A DNA stretch of 7,111 bases from assembly GCA_905198575.1 (NCBI GenBank), contig CAJKDC010000104.1:1-7111 (forward strand), in the 5' to 3' direction. This document shows positions 1 to 5,616 of this stretch, piece by piece (within the stretch, counting starts at the first letter, position 1; each line of letters begins with the position of its first letter). The DNA comes from an uncultured Bacteroides sp. Its GTDB lineage: Bacteria > Bacteroidota > Bacteroidia > Bacteroidales > Bacteroidaceae. A model generated the notes under the pieces. The model worked only from the letters and a program-made list of their open reading frames with translations, searched no databases and was not told the DNA's origin. The position numbers and the translations under genes are program-made.

Positions 1-16
1 ACTAAGATTATATGCC

Positions 17-199
17 CTACATGATTGCCGTATCACTCGAAATGTCGGATGAACCTTCTATTTTTACTCCTTCTTGAAAAATATTAACGCCTTTATTAAT
101 AAGTGTATACTTATTTTCCAAAAGTTCACTGTCATAGTCTACGATTGACCACCCTATGCTGTTTGTACCTGTATCAATTCCTAAAATTCGTTCTTTCAT
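17..199 (-). pseudogene. cas9: cas9 5' remnant (type II CRISPR nuclease, truncated after RuvC-I)
   Basis: The 60-residue reading frame opens with the Cas9 RuvC-I motif: MKERILGIDTGTNSIGW, with Asp9 at the position of the first catalytic aspartate, followed by SIVDYD. The next stretch (GVNIFQEGVKIE, residues 37-48) also fits the N-terminus of compact Bacteroidales Cas9 proteins. From residue 49 the similarity stops: GSSDISSDTAIM and then TAG replace the usual AAERT/arginine-rich bridge helix. A full Cas9 is about 1,000-1,400 residues, so REC, HNH and RuvC-II/III are absent here. I chose the Met at 199 because Cas9 proteins begin a few residues before ILGIDTG. The Met at 295 would add an unlikely leader overlapping the tracrRNA promoter. 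Only 16 bases lie beyond the stop, so a frameshift, deletion junction or insertion cannot be told apart. Cas9 identity is confident; loss of function is an inference from the truncation. Confidence 0.78.
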
Positions 200-236
200 T
201 TTTTGATTGTTTAGATTCAAGTTTATGTGATTCCAG

Positions 237-267
237 TTTGTATAAACAAAAATACTTTTTACCTTTG
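237..267 (+). promoter_or_regulatory. tracrRNA promoter (TTTG-N19-TACCTTTG)
   Basis: TTTG at 237-240 is followed after 19 bases by TACCTTTG at 260-267. This is an exact match in sequence and spacing to the Bacteroidetes housekeeping promoter (TTTG-N19-21-TAnnTTTG). Transcription would start about 5-8 bases later, near 272-275, just inside the anti-repeat of the predicted tracrRNA. It is the best promoter match in the window. Confidence 0.65.
247..254 (-). promoter_or_regulatory. possible cas9 -7 box
   Basis: On the minus strand this reads TATTTTTG, matching the Bacteroidetes -7 consensus TAnnTTTG. It lies 47 bases upstream of the cas9 ATG, which would leave a leader of about 40 nt. I see no TTTG at the expected -33 distance, so this is a partial match only. 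It sits between the two elements of the oppositely directed tracrRNA promoter. Confidence 0.35.
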
Positions 268-272
268 TAGTC

Positions 273-354
273 ATAAGATTTCTACATCTTATCACAATAA
301 AGGCCTTCGGGCCGAAGGTTTAATCCTATACTCCCGCTTCGGTGGGAGTTTTTT
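273..354 (+). ncRNA. tracrRNA of a type II-C-like CRISPR-Cas system
   Basis: A tracrRNA base-pairs with the repeat part of crRNA and is bound by Cas9. This locus lies divergently next to the Cas9 N-terminus, a common position for tracrRNA in type II loci. From the 5' end I see three parts. First is an anti-repeat (about 273-298) ending TTATCACAAT. Next comes AAAGGCC, resembling the CAAUAAGGCC at the same place in the Neisseria type II-C tracrRNA. This leads into a hairpin with stem CCTTCG (304-309)/CGAAGG (313-318); an alternative GGCC/GGCC pairing with a TTCG loop also exists. Last is a UUCG-capped terminator hairpin (330-349). The expected partner repeat would start roughly GTTGTGATAAGATGTAG; no such array is inside the window. 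The 5' end is estimated from the promoter and the 3' end from the T run. No search against known tracrRNAs was possible, so the call rests on position and architecture. Confidence 0.72.
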
Positions 355-360
355 ATTTTT
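330..360 (+). terminator. intrinsic terminator of the tracrRNA
   Basis: An 8-bp stem runs from A330-C337 to G342-T349, with one G-T pair, closed by the very stable TTCG tetraloop at 338-341. It is followed by TTTTTTATTTTT. This is a strong rho-independent terminator and fixes the 3' end of the tracrRNA. Confidence 0.8.
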
Positions 361-663
361 CAAAATTTAATCACAATGCTTTTCTTTTATTGTCGTTTCT
401 AGCAAATTTAATGGATTTTATGGACTAACCAATAAATCTTTGTCACCTTTTTATAGAAATTTTGATAGACTGGAATCATTGCATCCATACCTCCCCGCTG
501 CCTCACAGTAATGCCCAACGTACATCATAAAAATGACGCACATTCATGTCATTTATGCAAAAGGTTTATCATTTAAATGAGAAACTAAAAACACAGCATT
601 GTTTTTCATACTCCAGCAAATCAGATGATAGATTTGATTATCCCATTCCCCTATAACGCAATA
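361..663. other. AT-rich stretch without a recognisable gene
   Basis: No reading frame in this stretch resembles a protein I know, and I see no tRNA or CRISPR array. The only structure is a cluster of AAATGA/TCATTT half-sites between 531 and 580. AAATGAC (531-537) and GTCATTT (548-554) form a 7-bp inverted repeat with a 10-base gap. TCATTTAAATGA (569-580) is a perfect palindrome made of the same half-site. No gene starts immediately beside them. Confidence 0.6.
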
Positions 664-718
664 ACCCCTGCCTCCAGCCGTCAGATCAACAGACCTTCTT
701 ACGACCGGAAACAGGGGT
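664..718 (-). other. three-helix RNA hairpin downstream of the flavodoxin gene
   Basis: Read as minus-strand RNA the segment folds as one long hairpin. The outer stem pairs 664-670 with 712-718 (ACCCCUG/CAGGGGU). A 3x3 internal loop follows, then a stem of 674-681 with 701-708, then a stem of 683-687 with 692-696 closed by a 4-base loop. Three pairs are G-U on the minus strand but A-C mismatches on the plus strand (676/706, 678/704, 685/694). A minus-strand transcript is therefore the likely active form. It begins 25 bases after the flavodoxin stop, so it is probably in that gene's 3' UTR. No T run follows directly, so it is not a classic terminator. Its function is unknown. Confidence 0.5.
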
Positions 719-742
719 AAAAAATCTAACCGATAAGTTTCA

Positions 743-1312
743 TTATTCAGCCATAACCTCGCGCGTCCAGTTCTGCACCGTATTGCGGCTGGCTCTGTTC
801 AGCAGCTTTCCGTCTTCCCATTGCAAGGTGGGATAAGTACGCTTCAACTCTTTCACGCTGTTGGTTATGCTGCTTCCACCCGATGTGGCAAACGGGATAA
901 GCCTTTTACCCTTCAGGTCGTTGCTCTCGATAAACGTGTTTACCACACGCGGAGCCTGATTCCACCAGATGGGATAGCCGATGAAAACAACGTCAGCTGT
1001 GCCGACAGCCGCCTTGCCTTCCTTGAGCTTCGGGCGAGCCTGCGGGTTGTTCATTTCCAGCGAGCTGCGTGACTGCTTGTTATTCCAGTTCAGGTCGGCC
1101 GAAGTGTAGGGTTGCTGGGGTACGATTTCGTACAGCGTACCTTTTGTGGCATCTGCAATCATCCGTGCAGCCTGGGCCGTATTGCCGGTAGCAGAGAAAT
1201 AAACTACCAGCGTTTTGCTTTCGGTTTGCATATTGTTTCCTCCTTTGTTCTGTGCGCAGGCGGTAAAATGGAGTGTCATTACCGCTGCCAATGTTAACAT
1301 AATCTTGTTCAT
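743..1312 (-). CDS. flavodoxin-family lipoprotein
   Basis: Flavodoxins bind FMN and carry single electrons. The 189-residue product has a lipoprotein-type leader: MNK, a hydrophobic stretch, then FTAC with the lipid-accepting Cys at residue 19. A short polar linker and one flavodoxin domain (about 33-187) follow. The phosphate loop is SATGNTAQAA (40-49). GYPIWWNQAP (112-121) supplies the aromatic residue near the flavin, and FATSGGSSI (141-149) the second flavin loop. This pattern fits the Flavodoxin_4 type common in Bacteroides. The gene stands alone, diverges from the DUF5703 gene, and no reductase partner is visible. The fold is confident but the physiological partner is unknown. A second start at Met28 (1231), preceded by a strong Shine-Dalgarno sequence, would give a cytoplasmic 162-residue form. 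I keep the upstream start because the leader is well formed. Confidence 0.88.
   Translation of the reverse strand: MNKIMLTLAAVMTLHFTACAQNKGGNNMQTESKTLVVYFSATGNTAQAARMIADATKGTLYEIVPQQPYTSADLNWNNKQSRSSLEMNNPQARPKLKEGKAAVGTADVVFIGYPIWWNQAPRVVNTFIESNDLKGKRLIPFATSGGSSITNSVKELKRTYPTLQWEDGKLLNRASRNTVQNWTREVMAE
1229..1246 (-). promoter_or_regulatory. internal Shine-Dalgarno and ATG within the flavodoxin gene
   Basis: On the minus strand AAAGGAGG (1246-1239) lies 7 bases before the in-frame ATG of Met28 (1231-1229). It is fully complementary to the conserved 3' end of 16S rRNA. The annotated start at 1312 has no such site (TTCCACGT precedes it), as is usual in Bacteroidetes. The site falls exactly between the lipoprotein leader and the flavodoxin domain. 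It may be chance from the NKGGNN linker codons. Confidence 0.4.
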
Positions 1313-1358
1313 ACGTGGAATATTTTAAAAATGTCTTGCTGTCTTTTCCGTTCTGATA

Positions 1359-1366
1359 CAAAGTTA
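1359..1366 (-). promoter_or_regulatory. -7 box for the flavodoxin gene
   Basis: The minus strand reads TAACTTTG, an exact TAnnTTTG match, 46 bases upstream of the ATG. A TTG occurs upstream (1383-1381), but only 14 bases away instead of the usual 19, so the -33 element is weak or absent. Confidence 0.45.
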
Positions 1367-1504
1367 TCCCGAATGGCGGACAATCGCTGTAACCATAAAT
1401 TGGAAAAAACTACCATTTTTACAGATATATCTTTTGTGTCGGTCATTATCAGCAGAATTGTGGATGGGTAAAAAATGATGCGTGAAAAACTGTAAAAAAA
1501 CGGC

Positions 1505-1531
1505 TTGTCACAAAAAATATGCCTACCTTTA
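1505..1531 (+). promoter_or_regulatory. possible promoter of the DUF5703 gene
   Basis: TACCTTTA (1524-1531) matches TAnnTTTG except for the last base. TTG at 1505-1507 is 16 bases upstream, slightly short for a -33 element. The predicted start near 1537 would leave a leader of about 35 nt before the ATG at 1572. The match is moderate only. Confidence 0.35.
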
Positions 1532-1571
1532 GACACTGTTACTGTATGAAAAACAATAAATACCTTAAATA

Positions 1572-3860
1572 ATGATGAACCGAAAAACTATGAAACTGAT
1601 GGGTCTGCTGACGGCAGGCTGTCTGACATGGACCGTTACCGGATGCACGACGCATACCGCACCTCTTTCTGAAAACCTGAAAGCTGTCGACCGCTACAGC
1701 GTGGTGTGGGACAGTCCCTCGCTCAACTCGTTGGGAAATATGCCTATGGGCAATGGCGACCTGGGTATCAATCTCTGGGTGGAGGAAAACGGCGACCTGC
1801 AATTCTATCTTTCTAAAACCGATGCGTGGAGTGAAAACGGACGACTGTTCAAGCTGGGCAAGGTGCGTCTTCAGCTTTCGCCGAATCCTTTCCGGAAGGG
1901 GCAGAAATATCGTCAGGAGCTTAAAGTTAAGGACGGTGTGATGTACATCGATGCCGGCGAGGGGAAGGACAGAGTGGCTGTGAATGTATGGATTGATGCT
2001 TTCAATCCGGCCGTCGAGCTGTCGGTGGAAAGTGAGCAGCCCATCTCGGCTAAAGTTGCTGCTGAGCCCTGGAGAACCGAACGACGGCTTCTGAAGGGGA
2101 TTGAGGTGCACTCGGCATATGGAGTGCAGGGTGATATTTATGTGGAGAAGGACAGCATACTCCCGCCTTCCGAACATGCTGTGGCATGGATGCACCGGAA
2201 TGCTCGCTCTATCTGGAAGGATAATCTGGAATTGCAGAAGCTGGACCATCCGGTTGCTGAAGACCCTTTGCTGAACAGGACTTTTGGCTGTCTGCTGACT
2301 TCGGATGAAATGGAGCCGGTATCGCCGACTTTGCTCGCTACCGACAAGCCTGTCCGGCAACTGGGCGTAACAGTGTATGCTTACACGGCGCAGACGCCGA
2401 GTGTGGCCCAATGGGTTGCTGGGATAGACAGCATCGCGCAGCATGTAGACGGACAGTCGGATGAAAAACGTCTGGAGGCGCATAAGGATTGGTGGAACCG
2501 GATGTGGGAGCGTTCCTACATTCACTTTGCTACTGCCGACACGGCTTTGCTGCAGCGGGTGGAGCATGCCGGCCGTATGTATGCCCTGCAGCGGTACATG
2601 AATATCTGTGCCGGACGGGGACAGTATCCCATCAAGTTCAACGGCTCTATCTTTACGGTAGATACGAAGCATCTGGAAGGAAGATTTCAGGGATTCGATG
2701 CCGATTACCGTCAGTGGGGAGGGGCCTACTGGTGGCAGAATACGCGCTTGCCGTATTGGTCGATGCTCAAGTCGGGCGATTTCGACATGATGCGTCCGCT
2801 CTTCGCGATGTACAGGAATGCGCTTGAAACCCGCAAGGAGGCTACGCGCAAATATTACAACCATGATGGGGCTTTCTATCCCGAAACCATGTATTTCTGG
2901 GGAACGTACGTCGACGCGAACTATGGTACGGACAGAACCGGTATGCCCGATGGCCTGACGCAGAATACATACATCCGTTATTATTGGCAGGGAGGACTGG
3001 AACTGTCGCTCATGCTGCTCGATTATTATCAGTACACGCAGGATACTGAGTTCCTGAAGGATACCCTGCTGCCGGTTGCAACCGAAGTGGTTACTTTCTT
3101 CGACCGTCACTGGAAGCGTGGCGATGATGGCAAGATTCTCTTCAGTCCGGCCATGTCGCTCGAAACGTATCGTACTGCTGTCAATCCGCTGCCCGAGATT
3201 GTCGGTATCCATAAAGTTTGTTCGGAGTTGCTCCGATTGCCGGATAGTTTTGTGTCCGAGGACCGGCGCAGTGCCTGGAAGCGTCTGATGTCTGAGCTTC
3301 CGGAGATACCTACCGAGGAACGGAACGGGGTAAAGGTGCTGGCTCCGGCTCATTTGTACAAGGACAAGCAGAATGTGGAGAATCCTGAGCTTTATGCTAT
3401 CTTCCCTTACAGAAGGTATGCGGTAGGCAAGGAGGGGCTTGATCTGGCCAGAAATACTTTTGCCAACCGTGCTATCAAGGAGACCGGAGGCTGGCAGCAG
3501 AATGCTATCAAGGCGGCTTGTCTGGGATTGACGGACGAGGCAGCCCGGCTGATGCTTCAGAATTTTAATACCAAGAATGAGGCTTTTCGCTTCCCGACGA
3601 TGTGGGGACCTAATTACGACTGGATTCCCGACCAGGATCACGGTACGGTGGCTATGAGTGCGCTGCAGTCGATGTTGTTGCAGTGCGACGGTACGGATAT
3701 TCATCTGTTCCCTGCCTGGCCCAGAAACTGGGATGTCAGTTTCAAACTGTGTGCTCCCGGCAATACGCTGATTGAGGGTGTCTACAAAAACGGTAAGTTG
3801 GAAAGACTGGTGGTTACTCCGAAGGAACGTGAAAAGGACATCAGGAACTGGCTGGAGTAA
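1572..3860 (+). CDS. DUF5703-type glycoside-hydrolase-like lipoprotein
   Basis: The 762-residue product starts with a lipoprotein leader ending VTGC (lipid Cys at residue 25), so it is probably anchored to a membrane facing the periplasm or cell surface. Residues ~40-290 form a beta-rich domain with VVWDSPSLNSLGNMPMGNGDLG (split here around 44-65), like the start of GH95-type enzymes and matching what I know as DUF5703. Residues ~300-700 look like an (alpha/alpha)6 barrel rich in Trp and Tyr: KFNGSIFTVDT (355-365), WGGAYWWQNTRLPYW (382-396), GAFYPETMYFWG (433-444), WQGGLELSLMLLDYY (472-486) and SLETYRTAVNPLPEI (529-543). A short beta tail with FPAWPRNWDVSFKL (713-726) closes it, typical of this clan. 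I infer carbohydrate hydrolysis, but substrate and catalytic acids are not established; Glu438 and Glu531 are candidates only. No SusC/SusD pair or other sugar genes flank it. ATG-ATG at 1572/1575 makes the first residue uncertain by one. Confidence 0.85.
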   Translation: MMNRKTMKLMGLLTAGCLTWTVTGCTTHTAPLSENLKAVDRYSVVWDSPSLNSLGNMPMGNGDLGINLWVEENGDLQFYLSKTDAWSENGRLFKLGKVRLQLSPNPFRKGQKYRQELKVKDGVMYIDAGEGKDRVAVNVWIDAFNPAVELSVESEQPISAKVAAEPWRTERRLLKGIEVHSAYGVQGDIYVEKDSILPPSEHAVAWMHRNARSIWKDNLELQKLDHPVAEDPLLNRTFGCLLTSDEMEPVSPTLLATDKPVRQLGVTVYAYTAQTPSVAQWVAGIDSIAQHVDGQSDEKRLEAHKDWWNRMWERSYIHFATADTALLQRVEHAGRMYALQRYMNICAGRGQYPIKFNGSIFTVDTKHLEGRFQGFDADYRQWGGAYWWQNTRLPYWSMLKSGDFDMMRPLFAMYRNALETRKEATRKYYNHDGAFYPETMYFWGTYVDANYGTDRTGMPDGLTQNTYIRYYWQGGLELSLMLLDYYQYTQDTEFLKDTLLPVATEVVTFFDRHWKRGDDGKILFSPAMSLETYRTAVNPLPEIVGIHKVCSELLRLPDSFVSEDRRSAWKRLMSELPEIPTEERNGVKVLAPAHLYKDKQNVENPELYAIFPYRRYAVGKEGLDLARNTFANRAIKETGGWQQNAIKAACLGLTDEAARLMLQNFNTKNEAFRFPTMWGPNYDWIPDQDHGTVAMSALQSMLLQCDGTDIHLFPAWPRNWDVSFKLCAPGNTLIEGVYKNGKLERLVVTPKEREKDIRNWLE

Positions 3861-3872
3861 TAATTTTTAGAG

Positions 3873-3938
3873 AAAAGTGCGACTGCATTTCATAGAAATA
3901 GGCTCGTGTTTGTTTCTGTGAAATGCAGTCGCACTTTT
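3873..3938. terminator. two-way terminator with a 28-bp stem
   Basis: Bases 3873-3900 pair with 3911-3938 around a 10-base loop. The only non-Watson-Crick positions are 3893/3918 and 3899/3912, which are G-U in plus-strand RNA. The plus strand ends in TTTTT and the minus strand in TTTT. It lies 12 bases after the DUF5703 stop and 23 bases after the phosphoesterase stop, so it can end both convergent transcripts. Confidence 0.85.
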
Positions 3939-3961
3939 TATGGGGGAATTGTCCGTAGATA

Positions 3962-5398
3962 TTATTTCTTCAGGAACAAAAGATTATCCGGCAGCACCGT
4001 TTCCTTGATGTTACGGCTGGAGAATCCCACTTCGAGCTCCTGGCCCATATAGTCTTCGAAATACTTCACTTCAAGCTCGTGGAAGCCTTTTTCCAGTGCC
4101 ACGGTTCCTTCTGCACGGCGAGCGCTGTGTCCGTCGTCGTTGTTCACTACCTGCTGGCCGTCAACGTACAGCACGGCACCGTCGTCCGAGTAGGTATAGA
4201 AGCGGTAGACGCCCCGTTCGGGAATCTGGATGTAGGTCTTGAACTCGTAGGCGAAATGGTCTTCTACAGGAGCCTGCAGGATAGAGAAGTTGCTCATCGT
4301 GCCTTCCTTGATGCGCTTGCATCCGGCAATGTCGGCTACTTTTTCGCAGTTGCCTTCGTAGTAGGTATAGGCCACACCATTTCCGGCGGGTGTAATCTTG
4401 CGGGCCGGCAGGTATTTCATCGTTGCTTCGTCCTTGGCATTGAAGCCCGAAGGGTAGTAGTAGGCTGGTTCCTTGCCTTTGGGAGTGGTAATCCAGGTAT
4501 CGAATTTGAAGTCGCCTTCGTACATCTCGATGATGCGGGCACCTCTTTCCAGGTCGCCGTAGGCATCGGCACCCGTTACGCGACCGAAAGCCAGGGCAAT
4601 GCCTTTGTTGATGCCGATGATATCGTTGTCGTGGTCGTGACCGACGAATACGCCCATCACGTCGCGCATATCGATGAAGGAAGCAAACATGCCCGAGTTG
4701 ATGCGGGAAGAGGCAAAGCCTTCGTTCTGATGCCCATAGGTGCGTTTGTCGCCTGCCAGCTCGGCATACTCTACCAGAGGGATGTGGAAGAAGGCCAGCG
4801 ACGGTACCGGTCTGCCGAAGTTTTCTTCAGCCAGACGGGCACTGGTGTTGCGGTACCACACTATCTGGTTGAAATGGAACCAGTCGTAGTGTCCGTACGT
4901 GCGGTCGGGCTGCACGTCGTTTGAGTCCATGCAGTACAGTGCCGCTTGCAGACGGTTGTCGGCTCCGAAGATGGGTACGGCACAGTCGCCGTAGCCTTTC
5001 ACGTCCTCCGGTCCGGCACTGCCCGCATAATATTCCGAAGCGGTGAGCAGGCTGTATATGGTGTGCTTGTCCAGAAACTCTACATCGTGGTTGCCCATCG
5101 TTACGATGAACGGCATCTTTTCTTCTTCGAAGATGCGGATAAGGTGCTTCCATCCGTCCAGCGCGGGCTGTCCGTAGATGATGTCGCCGGTGAGGACGGC
5201 TACGTCGGGTTTTTCCTGTTGCAGGACGTTGCGGATGGTTTTTTCCGTCACGGCACATTTGTCGGACTGCGGCATCCAGTGCAGGTCGGTAAACTGGGCA
5301 ATCTTGAACTTGCCGTTTGCGAATCGCAAGGTAGGCTGGGCTTGCAGACAGGTACATACGGCCAGCACCAGCAGGAGTAGGGTAGAATATTTTTTCAT
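3962..5398 (-). CDS. secreted metallophosphoesterase with C-terminal PA14 domain
   Basis: The 478-residue product has a signal peptide (MKK, a long Leu/Val core, likely cut near LQA-QP at residue 20), so it acts outside the cytoplasm. The calcineurin-like phosphoesterase domain (~30-305) shows the full set of metal-binding motifs: FTDLHW (Asp38, His40), GDIIYG (Asp72), GNHD (Asn103, His104), HIPL (His205) and GHDHD (His254, His256). It should therefore be an active two-metal phosphoesterase. Residues ~340-465 form a PA14-like beta domain (YRFYTYSDDGAVLYVDGQ, 398-415, then GFHELEVKYFE), a module often linked to carbohydrate binding. The substrate is not predictable; phosphodiester or phosphomonoester are both possible. 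I chose Met at 5398 over the upstream in-frame Met at 5446. It begins the signal peptide directly, and the -7 box at 5455-5462 would place transcript start close to or inside the longer version. Confidence 0.9.
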   Translation of the reverse strand: MKKYSTLLLLVLAVCTCLQAQPTLRFANGKFKIAQFTDLHWMPQSDKCAVTEKTIRNVLQQEKPDVAVLTGDIIYGQPALDGWKHLIRIFEEEKMPFIVTMGNHDVEFLDKHTIYSLLTASEYYAGSAGPEDVKGYGDCAVPIFGADNRLQAALYCMDSNDVQPDRTYGHYDWFHFNQIVWYRNTSARLAEENFGRPVPSLAFFHIPLVEYAELAGDKRTYGHQNEGFASSRINSGMFASFIDMRDVMGVFVGHDHDNDIIGINKGIALAFGRVTGADAYGDLERGARIIEMYEGDFKFDTWITTPKGKEPAYYYPSGFNAKDEATMKYLPARKITPAGNGVAYTYYEGNCEKVADIAGCKRIKEGTMSNFSILQAPVEDHFAYEFKTYIQIPERGVYRFYTYSDDGAVLYVDGQQVVNNDDGHSARRAEGTVALEKGFHELEVKYFEDYMGQELEVGFSSRNIKETVLPDNLLFLKK

Positions 5399-5454
5399 AT
5401 TGTATGTTGGGATAATAAGGTTTCGGCAGAGAGCTTTTCCTGCCAACTTCAGCG

Positions 5455-5462
5455 CAAATATA
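5455..5462 (-). promoter_or_regulatory. -7 box for the phosphoesterase gene
   Basis: The minus strand reads TATATTTG, an exact TAnnTTTG match, 56 bases upstream of the chosen ATG at 5398. No clear TTTG is found at the -33 distance. Confidence 0.45.
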
Positions 5463-5582
5463 GGTTTTATAATTCATATATTTGCCATGCAACCTGTCTT
5501 TACTGGCTGCCGGCGTGCATTGCGTGTGTTCAGGTTAAAAATTTATTTCACAGAAATATGCCCGTAATTCACGACTTCTTGC

Positions 5583-5590
5583 TATATTTG
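5583..5590 (+). promoter_or_regulatory. -7 box for purT
   Basis: TATATTTG is an exact TAnnTTTG match. Transcription would start near 5596, giving a short leader of about 20 nt before the purT ATG. That leaves no room for a purine riboswitch in the leader. The -33 region has no TTTG. Confidence 0.5.
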
Positions 5591-5616
5591 TCCATATATT
5601 CATAAAAAGTTTAGTT

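Noticed and set aside
200..295. Upstream in-frame start giving a 92-residue cas9 fragment
   Set aside because: The added 32 residues do not resemble Cas9, and the region carries promoter elements for both transcripts. Cas9 proteins begin just before ILGIDTG.
370..377. Second ATCACAAT, as in the tracrRNA anti-repeat
   Set aside because: Only 8 bases match; flanking bases differ and no repeat-spacer pattern follows, so it is not a second anti-repeat or array.
408..488. 26-codon minus-strand frame preceded by GGGGAGGT
   Set aside because: The purine run abuts the ATG with no proper spacing, the peptide resembles nothing known, and Shine-Dalgarno use is rare in this phylum.
664..718. Integron attC site
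   Set aside because: The arms lack the GTTRRRY/RYYYAAC core sites, and no cassette or integrase is present.
1309..1536. 75-codon minus-strand frame upstream of the flavodoxin
   Set aside because: It spans the divergent promoter region, overlaps the flavodoxin start, and has no domain signal.
1539..3704. 721-codon open frame antisense to the DUF5703 gene
   Set aside because: Its composition is Arg/His/Leu-rich shadow sequence with no domain or motif, while the plus frame has a signal peptide and a family match.
4079..4924. 281-codon open frame antisense to the phosphoesterase
   Set aside because: It is a Val-rich shadow of the opposite strand with no recognisable motif; the minus frame contains complete catalytic motifs.
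5591..5616. Purine riboswitch ahead of purT
   Set aside because: The predicted leader is only about 20 nt, too short for a purine aptamer.
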